The notes beneath the pieces were generated by a model that saw nothing but the letters and a program-made list of their open reading frames with translations, did no database searches and was not told where the DNA came from. Made by a program: the position numbers and the translations under genes. Below are positions 7,620-15,783 of a DNA stretch of 64,000 nt, piece by piece; the stretch's first letter is position 1; every line of letters starts with the position of its first letter. Source of the stretch: Streptomyces sp. NBC_01445. Its GTDB lineage: Bacteria; Actinomycetota; Actinomycetes; Streptomycetales; Streptomycetaceae. The stretch lies in NCBI RefSeq assembly GCF_035918235.1, contig NZ_CP109485.1, positions 2,852,001-2,916,000 on the forward strand, written 5' to 3'.

Positions 7620-9005
7620 TCAGTCGGTGGCGTCGGCGGCGGTGCGCTTCTTGCGGGCCGCCATCCACGCGTAGACGAGGACTCCGGCGAAGAGGAACAG
7701 GACGCCCTGGTAGACGGCCGCGTATCCGGCGCCGCCGACCAGCCACAGGGAGAAGCCGAACGCGGCGAGGGCGAGCACCAGGTCGCGGGCCAGGCGCGGG
7801 CCGCTGACGCGGTGGCCCTGTCCGGACAGCAGGAAGTAGATCTGGGCGGCGGTCGCGAGGAGATAGGGGACGGTCGCGGTGAACGTGGTGACGAGGACGA
7901 GCGTCTCGAAGACCCCGGCCGAGCCCGCCGTGTAGTTGTAGACGGTCAGGAGCGAGGCGAGGGTGACGGCGACGAGGACGCCGGCGGTCGGGATGCCGCG
8001 CTTCTTCTTGGTGAACACCGCGGGGAACAGGCCGTCCTTGGCGGCGGCGTACGGGGTCTGGGCGCTCAGGAGCGTCCAGCCGTTCAGGGCACCGAGCATG
8101 GAGACGAGCGCGGCGATGGCTACGGCGGTACCGCCCCAGGTGCCGCCGAACATGGCGTTGACGGCGTCGGAGAAGGGCGCGCTGGACTCGACGAGCCGGT
8201 CGTGGGCGACGGTCCCGAAGACGGCGAGGGTGCACAGCAGGTAGAGGAGGGCGGCGAGGCCGGTGCCGAGGACGGTGGCGCGGCCCACGTTGCGCTCGGG
8301 GTCGCGGACCTCGCCGGCGCTGACCGAGGCGGACTCGACGCCGAGGTAGCTGAAGAGCAGGATCGCGGCGGACGCGGAGACGGCGCCGAGCGGGGAGTCG
8401 CCGCTCGCCCGGAACGGTCCGAGGTTGTCGGCGTGGAAGAAGAACAGGCCGCCGACGGCGACGAGGAGCAGCGGCGCGAACTTCAGGACGGTCGACACGA
8501 GCTGCACCGCGCCGACGTAGCGGGTGCCCGCGAGGTTGGCGAGGGCGGGCAGCCACTGGACGGTGAGCGCGGCGACGATGGTCCAGAACGTGGAGCCGTG
8601 GATGGGCAGGAGCACGTCGAGGTAGCCGACGGCGGCCACGGCGAGCGCCGCGTTCGACACCCAGGTGGTGATCCAGTACGACCAGGAGGCCAGGAACCCG
8701 GCGAAGTCGCCGAACGCCTCGCGCGCGTAGACGTAGGGTCCGCCGGTCTGCGGATGGCGGTGGGCGAGGCGGCCGAAGACGAGCGCGAGCGCGATGGCTC
8801 CGACGGTCAGGACGCCGAACGCGACGAGGCTGATGCTGCCGAAGGGGGCGACGGAGGCCGGGAGCAGGAAGATGCCGCCGCCGATGATGTTGCCCATCAC
8901 GAGGGCGGTGGCGATGGGGAGCCCGAAGCGGCGGGCGTGCTTGCTGGGGAGCTCTTCGTGCTGCGGGGCCGGAGCCGGCTTCGTCACGGTTCCGGTGTGG
9001 GGCAT
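7620..9005 (-). CDS. APC-superfamily amino acid permease
   Basis: A 461-aa integral membrane transporter with about 12 hydrophobic segments starting at residue 27. The APC signature GNIIGGGIFLLPAS is near residues 36-49, and SYLGVESASVSAGEVRDPERNVGRA lies in the middle. The overall pattern resembles basic amino-acid antiporters (AdiC/ArcD-like), but substrate prediction from sequence alone is weak. The ATG at 9005 is used, with GAGAGG upstream. The C-terminus is short and basic. It is not in an obvious operon. Confidence 0.9.
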   Translation of the reverse strand: MPHTGTVTKPAPAPQHEELPSKHARRFGLPIATALVMGNIIGGGIFLLPASVAPFGSISLVAFGVLTVGAIALALVFGRLAHRHPQTGGPYVYAREAFGDFAGFLASWSYWITTWVSNAALAVAAVGYLDVLLPIHGSTFWTIVAALTVQWLPALANLAGTRYVGAVQLVSTVLKFAPLLLVAVGGLFFFHADNLGPFRASGDSPLGAVSASAAILLFSYLGVESASVSAGEVRDPERNVGRATVLGTGLAALLYLLCTLAVFGTVAHDRLVESSAPFSDAVNAMFGGTWGGTAVAIAALVSMLGALNGWTLLSAQTPYAAAKDGLFPAVFTKKKRGIPTAGVLVAVTLASLLTVYNYTAGSAGVFETLVLVTTFTATVPYLLATAAQIYFLLSGQGHRVSGPRLARDLVLALAAFGFSLWLVGGAGYAAVYQGVLFLFAGVLVYAWMAARKKRTAADATD

Positions 9006-9091
9006 GGGGTGGTGCGCCTCTCTCGTGCGGGCGCCGACCGGGATCGCCGGGCGACGTCCCATGGTCGGTCCCCGGCACACATCGTTCAAAA

Positions 9092-11206
9092 TCAGGCCGA
9101 TTTGTCCTGTGGAGTGACCGTCGCGACCGTAAATGATGCGTCGGGGGCGGGCTCGTGCCGGGATTTGTCCAGCGGGACCTGAGGGCCGCAGCCCTCGCGC
9201 AGCCAGCGGCGGAGCACGTGGTGGACCTGCTGGGCGCCCACCAGTTCGGCGCCCTCGGCGACCGGCGGCGAGAAGGCCTCCGGGGCGAGCAGAAACGCGT
9301 GTCCCTGGGCGCCGCCGAGGCCTCCGTGGGAGCCGATCTGCTCCTCGAAGGCGAGCACTTCGCCCTCGGCCGGGTCGTACCAGGAGTTCACCATGATGTC
9401 GGCGGTGTGGGGGAAGGAGTCGGTGCGGCGGACGGCGTCGGCGGCGTGCACGCCGAAGTCGGCCAGGGGCCCGGGGCGGTCGTCGAGGTCGGCCAGGGGG
9501 ATCTCGGCGCCGCGCGCGCCGAGGACGACGGCGCCGTGCTCCTCGCTGCGCACCAGCAGGAAGCCGATGCCGGGGTGGTTGGCGAGGGTCGTCAGGAGCG
9601 CCGGGTGGCGGGCGTCGATCTCCTCCTTGCTCATGCGGTGCGGCACGTCGGGGAAGGAGACCAGGCCGAGGTTGCCGGAGGCGAGGACGATCGGCTCGGA
9701 GCGGCGCGACGCGGGGCGGTCCTTCTCGCCGCCCTCCTCGACGGGCCGGCGCAGCGCCGCCCTGACGGCGGAGCGGGCCTCGGCGCCGCTGTGCGTGCGC
9801 CGGGCACGGCGCGGCACGGGCAGGCCGCAGCCCGCCCGGACGAGGTCCTGGAGGCCGAGCCCGTAGCGGGCGCGGAACGTCTCGCCGGGGCTCTGCCCGT
9901 GGTCGGACAGGACGACGATCCGGTACCGGCGCGGGGCGTGCTCGGCGACCTTCGCGATCAGCGCGAGGGAGCGGTCGAGGCGTGCGAGGACCTTCTCGGC
10001 GTCGCGGCTGACGGGCCCGGAGTGGTGGGCGACCTCGTCGTACGCGACGAGGTCCGCGTAGACCGCGCTGCGGCCCGCGAGCATGTCACCGATGACGGCG
10101 GCGACGACGACGTCCCGCTCCACGACGGTCGCGAAGGCGCGGATGAACGGGTAGAGCCCGCCGCGGCCCACGCGGGGGCGCTGCCGGGTCAGGCGGGCCC
10201 GGGTGGACTGGCCGATCTCGCGGCCGACCTCGGCGACGAAGGACAGGGCGGTGCGCACGGCGTTCGCCGGGTCGCTGAAGTACGCGAAATAGCCGGCGCG
10301 CGAGCGGTTCTCCTTGCCGCGGCGGGCCGCGACGGACAGTACGAGGGCGACCTGTTCGGCGCCTCCGCTGAAGAGGTTGCCGCGGCTGGCGCCGTCCAGG
10401 GTGAGCAGGCCGCCGTCGCCGGTGTGCTCGATGGCGCGGCGCTGGAGTTCGGCGGCGCTGGTGGGCCGGTTGGAGACCTGGACCTCGCGGGTGTCCTTCT
10501 CGTACCAGCGGAACGCGGGCACGTCGTAGTTGCTGCCGTGCAGGATGCCGAGCTGGCTGGCGCCCGTCTGACTGGACCAGTCGGTGCGCCAGGGCGTGAG
10601 GCGGTGGGTGCCGGCGCCCAGCCAGGCGCCGACGGTGGGCATCACGTCCTGGTTCACGGCGTCGCGCAGGACGTCGTGGCCGACGCCGTCGAGCTGGAGG
10701 AAGACGGTGCCGGGGGTGGACGGTCCCGCTCCGGCGCTCCCTCTGCGGCGACGCCGGTCGGCGAGGCGGTGCAGGCGGCGGCGGTAGGCGTCGTCGTCGC
10801 GTACGGCGAGGGCTCCCCCGGTGGCGGACGCCACCGCGGACATCACGGCGGCGACCACGACGGCGGTCTCGGGGTTCGCCTCGCCCCGGCCGTCGGGGAC
10901 GATGGCCAGGGCGAACAGCAGCAGTCCGCCGTTGAGGAAGAAGACGACGAGGCCGAGGACGAGCGCGGGCACCAGGAGCAGAGCGCGCACGAGAAGCGGC
11001 CACACCAGCACGGACAGGACGGCGAAGGCCCCCGCGCCGAGCGCGGCGGTGACGCCGATGCGGGTGGCACTGTCGCCGTTGTCCGACTGGAGCTTGAAGT
11101 CCGGCAGGATCCCGGCGAGCACGAGCATCGTGACGGTGCTGACCGCCCACACCGCGATCGACCGCCAGCACATGCTGGCGAACCGCCGCCAACGCCCCTC
11201 GCCCAC
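9092..11206 (-). CDS. Membrane-anchored alkaline-phosphatase-like protein with holin-like N-terminus
   Basis: A 704-aa two-part protein. Residues 1-140 hold about four membrane segments arranged like the small phage-holin-superfamily proteins of actinomycetes. Residues 165-690 form an alkaline-phosphatase/phosphodiesterase-fold domain, with first metal site FLQLDGVGHD, likely nucleophile region QTGASQLGILHG, VLSDHGQSPGE as second metal site and the late histidine motif GSHGGLGG. Expected activity is hydrolysis of a phosphodiester or phosphate outside the membrane. The GTG at 11206 follows a GAGGGTGAG site. Similar fusions are known in Streptomyces. The substrate is unknown. Confidence 0.85.
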   Translation of the reverse strand: MGEGRWRRFASMCWRSIAVWAVSTVTMLVLAGILPDFKLQSDNGDSATRIGVTAALGAGAFAVLSVLVWPLLVRALLLVPALVLGLVVFFLNGGLLLFALAIVPDGRGEANPETAVVVAAVMSAVASATGGALAVRDDDAYRRRLHRLADRRRRRGSAGAGPSTPGTVFLQLDGVGHDVLRDAVNQDVMPTVGAWLGAGTHRLTPWRTDWSSQTGASQLGILHGSNYDVPAFRWYEKDTREVQVSNRPTSAAELQRRAIEHTGDGGLLTLDGASRGNLFSGGAEQVALVLSVAARRGKENRSRAGYFAYFSDPANAVRTALSFVAEVGREIGQSTRARLTRQRPRVGRGGLYPFIRAFATVVERDVVVAAVIGDMLAGRSAVYADLVAYDEVAHHSGPVSRDAEKVLARLDRSLALIAKVAEHAPRRYRIVVLSDHGQSPGETFRARYGLGLQDLVRAGCGLPVPRRARRTHSGAEARSAVRAALRRPVEEGGEKDRPASRRSEPIVLASGNLGLVSFPDVPHRMSKEEIDARHPALLTTLANHPGIGFLLVRSEEHGAVVLGARGAEIPLADLDDRPGPLADFGVHAADAVRRTDSFPHTADIMVNSWYDPAEGEVLAFEEQIGSHGGLGGAQGHAFLLAPEAFSPPVAEGAELVGAQQVHHVLRRWLREGCGPQVPLDKSRHEPAPDASFTVATVTPQDKSA

Positions 11207-11342
11207 GCCTCGCTCACCCTCTCGTCGTCACGTCGTCGACCCCGCGCCAAGCGTGTCATACGAGCGCGATACGTCCGGGTTTTCCCCTGGCTGCGAACAC
11301 AGGTGCCCGGCGCGGGCGGCGCGGGACGACCGTGGTGCCGGC

Positions 11343-11774
11343 TCAGCAGCCGTCGTAACCGGCCGTCGGCATCGACATCCGCCGGTGGACGCGCTTCTTC
11401 ATCTCCGCGTTGTACGACGGCTCGGCGAGGCCCGCGGTCTCCAGGCGGACGCCGCGGCGCTCGCACTCGGCCGTGAACTCGTCGACCGAGCGCAGCGCGG
11501 CCCGCAGGACCCGGTCGCTCGGGGCGACGAACAGGTCGACGAGGCCCGCGTCGACGTCCGCCCACAGCACGTCGTGGTCGGAGCGCAGTGAGTGGACGAG
11601 GAGTTCTCTGGTCACGACGTAGCCCCGGTCGGCGGCCCAGCGGGCGCACATCGCGTGCTGGCTGCGCGAGTCCACGAGGAAGGGGTCGGCGTCCAGCTCC
11701 TCCAGCGGCGTCAGGCTGGCGATCGCCGTGACGCGGACCGCGCCGGCCGCGGTCTCTCCCGCCGTTTCACCCAT
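11343..11774 (-). CDS. Hypothetical protein, possible degenerate resolvase-like fold
   Basis: A 143-aa protein without membrane segments. Its order of elements (RVTAIASLTP near the start, CARWAADRGYVVTRELLVHSLRSD, LVDLFVAPSDRVLRA, then ECERRGVRLETAG) recalls the N-terminal domain of serine recombinases. The catalytic Ser/Arg motif expected near the start (Y-x-R-x-S) is not there, so it would not be an active recombinase. The likeness is pattern-based and weak. It sits alone between the phosphatase-like gene and the divergent metallo-hydrolase. Confidence 0.7.
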   Translation of the reverse strand: MGETAGETAAGAVRVTAIASLTPLEELDADPFLVDSRSQHAMCARWAADRGYVVTRELLVHSLRSDHDVLWADVDAGLVDLFVAPSDRVLRAALRSVDEFTAECERRGVRLETAGLAEPSYNAEMKKRVHRRMSMPTAGYDGC

Positions 11775-11857
11775 GGTGTCCCCCTCACCTCCGGTTTCCC
11801 GACGACCCTACTCCTGCCCGTAGGCTCGGGGGGAGTCGCACGGAGGAGGTCCTGGAG

Positions 11858-12631
11858 GTGCCGGTGGAGATCACCTGGTGGGGTCACGCCACCTGCACGG
11901 TCGAGGACTCGGGGATCCGCGTGCTGACCGACCCGCTCTTCACGCGCCGCCTCGCCCATCTGCGCCGGCGCCGCGGGGCGCCCCCACCGCCCGAGGCCGC
12001 CGTCGCCGACGTCGCGCTCGTCTCTCATCTGCACGCCGACCATCTGCACGTCCCGTCCCTGGCCCGGCTCGCGCCCGGCACCCGGGTCCTGCTCCCGCGA
12101 GGGGCCCGGCGCGCGGTGCCCGGCCTGCGCAGGCTCACGCATCTGCGGCTCACGGAGGTCGAGCCGGGCACCCGCGTGGAGGTGGGCGACCTCGTCGTAC
12201 GCGCCGTGCCCGCGTCGCACGACGGGCGGCGCATCCCGGTGGGACCGCACCGCTCCCCCGCGCTCGGGTTCGTGGTGAGCGGTGAGGCCCGTACCTACTT
12301 CGCGGGCGACACCGGGCTCTTCGACTCCATGGCGGAGGCGGTGGGCGAGGTGGATGTGGCGCTCCTGCCGGTCGGTGGGTGGGGGCCCTGTCTCGGGCCG
12401 CACCATCTGGACGCGGGCCGCGCCGCCGAGGCGCTCGCCCGGATCGCGCCGCGCAGCGCCGTGCCGGTGCACTACGGGACGTACTGGCCGATCGGCATGG
12501 ACGCGGTGCGACCGCATGAATTCCACGCGCCGGGCGAGGAGTTCGTGCGGCGCTCCGCCCAGCTGGCGCCCGAGGTGACGGTGCATCTGCTCGGTCACGG
12601 CGAGAGTGTGCGGCCGGAGGTCGCCAGGTGA
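11858..12631 (+). CDS. MBL-fold metallo-hydrolase
   Basis: A 257-aa metallo-beta-lactamase-fold hydrolase of the UlaG-like/UPF0173 branch. The metal ligands are His57, His59, Asp61 and His62 (SHLHADHLH), later PASHDGRR, FAGDTG and VHYGTYWP. The fold begins at once with WWGHATCTVED. The start is a GTG at 11858 behind a purine-rich GGAGGAGG site. It overlaps the DedA gene by 4 bp, so the two are translationally coupled. A second metallo-hydrolase of a related branch converges from the other side of DedA. The substrate is unknown. Confidence 0.9.
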   Translation: MPVEITWWGHATCTVEDSGIRVLTDPLFTRRLAHLRRRRGAPPPPEAAVADVALVSHLHADHLHVPSLARLAPGTRVLLPRGARRAVPGLRRLTHLRLTEVEPGTRVEVGDLVVRAVPASHDGRRIPVGPHRSPALGFVVSGEARTYFAGDTGLFDSMAEAVGEVDVALLPVGGWGPCLGPHHLDAGRAAEALARIAPRSAVPVHYGTYWPIGMDAVRPHEFHAPGEEFVRRSAQLAPEVTVHLLGHGESVRPEVAR

Positions 12632-13290
12632 ATCCGGTCAGTGGCGCGGGCCACGAGCTGCTCGCCGCCGCGGTGACACACGCGCCGCCGGAGTCCACCC
12701 AACAGGCGGTCGGATACCCGTCGCTGTTCCTGCTGATCATGATCGGGGCGCTCGTGCCGGTCATCCCCACGGGGGCGCTCGTCAGCTCGGCGGCCGTGGT
12801 CGCCTTCCATCAGACGGCACCGTTCTCGCTGCTCCTGGTGTTCGGTGTCTCCGCGTTCGCGGCGTTCCTCGGCGATGTGGCGCTGTACTGGCTGGGGCAG
12901 CGCGGCATGGATTCGAAGAACGGCTCGAAGTGGCTGGCCGCGATCCGCGACCGGGCGCCCGAGGAGCGGCTCGCGCAGGCGCAGGACAAACTCGCCGACC
13001 ACGGGGTGATGGTGCTCGTCCTGTCCCGGCTCGTGCCCGCCGGGCGCATCCCCGTGATGCTGGCGTGCCTGATGGCGAGGATGCCGCTGCGGCAGTTCGC
13101 ACGCGGGGACGTCCCGGCGTGCCTGGCCTGGGCCGTGACGTATCAGCTCATCGGCATCCTCGGCGGTTCCCTGTTCAGTGAGCCGTGGGAGGGCGTCGCG
13201 GCGGCGGTCGGCCTGACGCTGGTGATCAGCGCGGCGCCCGCCGTGTGGCGGCGGGCGCGCGGGGGCCGCTCAGACGGTCAGCACGCGTGA
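12628..13290 (+). CDS. DedA-family membrane protein
   Basis: A 220-aa protein of the DedA/VTT (SNARE-associated) superfamily. Members are implicated in phospholipid flipping and envelope homeostasis. The signature is LSRLVPAGRIPVM, with Arg134, Pro137 and Arg140, between re-entrant and membrane segments. Hydrophobic stretches are at about 32-60, 66-90, 126-152 and 166-205. The GTG start overlaps the stop of the metallo-hydrolase (GTGA). Its last 21 bp overlap the end of the convergent gene. A C-terminal tail rich in Arg and Gly follows the last membrane helix. Confidence 0.9.
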   Translation: MNPVSGAGHELLAAAVTHAPPESTQQAVGYPSLFLLIMIGALVPVIPTGALVSSAAVVAFHQTAPFSLLLVFGVSAFAAFLGDVALYWLGQRGMDSKNGSKWLAAIRDRAPEERLAQAQDKLADHGVMVLVLSRLVPAGRIPVMLACLMARMPLRQFARGDVPACLAWAVTYQLIGILGGSLFSEPWEGVAAAVGLTLVISAAPAVWRRARGGRSDGQHA

Positions 13291-14295
13291 GGCGCCGACC
13301 GGCAGGTCCCACAGGTCCTTGCGCGCAAGTCCCGCCTTCTGCCAGGCGGCCCGTACGCGCGTGAGGGGTTCGAGGACCGGCTCGGCCGAGAGCAGGAACG
13401 TGGCCCAGTGCATGGGCGCCATACGGCGCGCGCCCACGTCCTGCGCGGCCTGCACCGCATCCTCCGGATCGCAGTGGACGTCCTTCAGCCACCAGCGCGG
13501 CTCGTAGGCGCCGATGGGCAGGAGCGCCAGGTCGATGCCGGGGTAGCGGCTGCCGATCTCCGAGAACCAGTGGCCGTATCCGGTGTCCCCCGCGAAGTAG
13601 ACCCGCTGTCCCTCCAGGTCGGTGAGGACCCAACCGCCCCACAGGGTGCGGCAGGTGTCGACGAGGCTGCGCTTGGACCAGTGGTGCGCCGGGACGAAGT
13701 CGAAGCGCACGCCGTCCAGTTCCGCCGCCTCCCACCAGTCGAGCTCCGTGACGCGGGTGAAGCGGCGGCGGGTGAACCAGCGGCCGAGTCCGGCGGGGAC
13801 GAACACGGGTGTGTCCCTCGGGAGCCTTTTGAGGGTGGGGGCGTCCAGGTGGTCGTAGTGGTTGTGGCTGATGACGACGGCGTCGACGGGCGGCAGGGCG
13901 CTCCAGGCGATGCCGGGCGGGGTGACGCGGGCCGGGGTGCCGAGGATCTTGCGGGACCAGACCGGGTCGGTGAGCACGGTGAGGCCGCCTATGCGCAGCA
14001 CCCAACTGGCGTGCCCCGCCCAGCTGGCGGCGACGGTACGGGCGTCCACGGTCGGCAGCGGTCCCGGCTCGAACGGCAGGGCGGCGATCTCGTGCAGGGC
14101 GTCCGGCGGCGGACGCAGCGCGCCCTCCCTGGCGAACCGGGCGAAGGCGCGCAGTCCGGGCAGCGGCGCCGTCAGGCGGTCGGCGAACGACTTGGGCCAC
14201 ATACGTCCCCCGCCGAGCGGCTTCGGCTCGGCGGGGGGTACGAAGGACGCGGGGGCATCAGCTCGCTGTGCCGTCGACTCGGACTGTTGCGTCAT
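13270..14295 (-). CDS. MBL-fold hydrolase, NAPE-PLD-like
   Basis: A 341-aa metallo-hydrolase of the group that includes N-acylphosphatidylethanolamine phospholipase D. The metal motif is SHNHYDHLD (His144, His146, Asp148, His149), preceded by WAGHASWVLRIGGLTVLTDPVWS and followed by PAHHWSKRS, YFAGDTGYG and PMHWATF. Such proteins may act on N-acyl phospholipids, but this is an inference from the family. The ATG at 14295 overlaps the stop of the upstream gene by 4 bp, so both form one transcript. Its 3' end overlaps DedA by 21 bp tail to tail. Confidence 0.9.
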   Translation of the reverse strand: MTQQSESTAQRADAPASFVPPAEPKPLGGGRMWPKSFADRLTAPLPGLRAFARFAREGALRPPPDALHEIAALPFEPGPLPTVDARTVAASWAGHASWVLRIGGLTVLTDPVWSRKILGTPARVTPPGIAWSALPPVDAVVISHNHYDHLDAPTLKRLPRDTPVFVPAGLGRWFTRRRFTRVTELDWWEAAELDGVRFDFVPAHHWSKRSLVDTCRTLWGGWVLTDLEGQRVYFAGDTGYGHWFSEIGSRYPGIDLALLPIGAYEPRWWLKDVHCDPEDAVQAAQDVGARRMAPMHWATFLLSAEPVLEPLTRVRAAWQKAGLARKDLWDLPVGASRVLTV

Positions 14296-15551
14296 CGAGG
14301 ACTCTCCCATCCCTTGACGTCGGCCCTGAGATCGTCGAGAGCCGATTCCAACATGCTCAACGCCCGCTGTACGTGCGGCAATTCCAGAGGTTCCGGCGCG
14401 GTGAGAGACGTCATGCGCTCCTGCGGGGTTGAGCCGAGGAAGGGGCCGGTGGACAGGCGTACCCGCAGCGCGGCGAGGTTGTCGCCGAAGCGGTGGCCGC
14501 CGGGGGTGGGCATGCCGAGCCGCTCGGAGAGTCGGTCCTCCAGGTCCTGGGCGTCGCCGACGCCGCGGGCGGCGAGCGCGGGGCGCAGCCGGTCGAGGTC
14601 CGCGTACAGCTGGCGGCCGGCTTCGGGCGGCCGGGCGAGTCCGCCGGAGAGGAGCACCGCGCGGTGCACGGCGACAGCCACGCGCGCGTGGAGCGCGGTC
14701 GTGGCGCGCAGGCGCTCGGTGATCCCGGCGGGCTCGCCGAGCGCGTACGTCGCGGCCGCCGCGGCGGGGGCCGGGAGGACCGCGCCGAGCGCGGTGAGGA
14801 TGTCCAGGACGCGGGCGCGCAGCGCGGCTCCGCGCGCGGTGGCGGGGAAGCGGGCGACGGCCGCGGGCAGGCCGGGCGGCAGGTAGGCGCCGGTGAGGTC
14901 GGTGACGACGGTGACGTGCTCGGGCAGCATCTCGGCGGGGCCGATCAGGACGGTGGCGCGGGCCGGGTCGTGGTGCAGGGTGTCGCGCCAGGTCTCGTCG
15001 CTGACGATGTGCAGGCCCTCCTCCGCGGCGGCCTCGACCGCCTCGTGCAGGATCTCGGGCGGCGGCACGGTCCCGGTCGGGTCGTCGGCGACGGACAGGA
15101 CGAGGAGCCGCGGGTCGCCGCCCTCGGCGCGGACGCGGCGTGCGGTTTCGAGGAGGGCGTACGGATCGGGGACGCCGCCGCACTCGGCGGGCGTCGCCAC
15201 GTGGAAGACGGACCGGCCGAGGAGCCGTGCCTGGGGCTCCCACCAGGCCGGGCAGGGCCGGGGCAGCAGCACGTCGCCGCCGATCGCGGCGGTCAGCGCG
15301 AGGAGCAGAGGTACGCCGCCGGGCGCGGCCGCGGTGCCGCCCGGTTCGGTGGGGAGCCCGCGGCGCTGCCAGTAGCCGCAGGCGGCGTCGAGGAGGGAGG
15401 GGGAGCCGCCGGGCGGCTCCGGGGCTGCCGGGTCCGCGGCGGCGGCCGCGGCGGCCAGCTCGGGCAGGACGGGAAGGCCGTCGTCCGGCAGCGGCGGCCC
15501 GTACCGGACGGGCCCGCGCCCCTCCAGGACCCCGTGGTCGTTCCCCCGCAT
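14292..15551 (-). CDS. Aminotransferase-fold protein lacking the PLP lysine
   Basis: A 419-aa fold-type I aminotransferase-like protein. The order of motifs is right: GGTAAAPGGVPLLLALTAA, the substrate-loop equivalent SVADDPTGTVPPPE, VSDETWRD for the Asp-Glu-x-Tyr motif and VTDLTGAYLPPGLPAAVARF where S-x-S-K-x-x-x-x-P-G-x-R is expected. The Schiff-base lysine is absent, and the only lysine in the protein is near the C-terminus (about residue 414). Asn of the NPTG motif is Asp. It is therefore unlikely to be a normal PLP transaminase. The ATG at 15551 has GGAGGTGG upstream. It is co-transcribed with the NAPE-PLD-like hydrolase. Confidence 0.85.
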   Translation of the reverse strand: MRGNDHGVLEGRGPVRYGPPLPDDGLPVLPELAAAAAAADPAAPEPPGGSPSLLDAACGYWQRRGLPTEPGGTAAAPGGVPLLLALTAAIGGDVLLPRPCPAWWEPQARLLGRSVFHVATPAECGGVPDPYALLETARRVRAEGGDPRLLVLSVADDPTGTVPPPEILHEAVEAAAEEGLHIVSDETWRDTLHHDPARATVLIGPAEMLPEHVTVVTDLTGAYLPPGLPAAVARFPATARGAALRARVLDILTALGAVLPAPAAAAATYALGEPAGITERLRATTALHARVAVAVHRAVLLSGGLARPPEAGRQLYADLDRLRPALAARGVGDAQDLEDRLSERLGMPTPGGHRFGDNLAALRVRLSTGPFLGSTPQERMTSLTAPEPLELPHVQRALSMLESALDDLRADVKGWESPR

Positions 15552-15734
15552 GTGCCACCTCCACGCGCTGCCAGTCCGCACTGCCGGGACCTCATGGGCA
15601 CCTCATACCCTCCCCAGCCTCTCCCGAGCCGCACGCTCGCGCGCGGCCTGCACTGGAGGGACGGTGGCCGCGTCCCGGGAGCGGGAGCACGTGGGAATGC
15701 GGCGAGGGGAGGGTCGCGCGGAGCTGGGCCGAGT

Positions 15735-15772
15735 GGGTGACGGGGCGCCGGCGGGGGCGGCGCCGGTCACCC
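15735..15772 (-). terminator. Terminator of the ABC-F gene
   Basis: GGGTGAC/GTCACCC as outer stem and GGCGCCG/CGGCGCC as inner stem fold around a G-rich loop, starting 12 nt beyond the stop of the ABC-F gene on its strand. Confidence 0.65.
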
Positions 15773-15783
15773 GCGCGCGTCCG

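Noticed and set aside
7080..11476. Very long plus-strand open frames opposite the permease and phosphatase-like genes
   Set aside because: They are antisense to well-supported genes, have Gly/Arg/Glu-rich low-complexity translations and no motifs. Long antisense frames are expected in high-GC codon usage.
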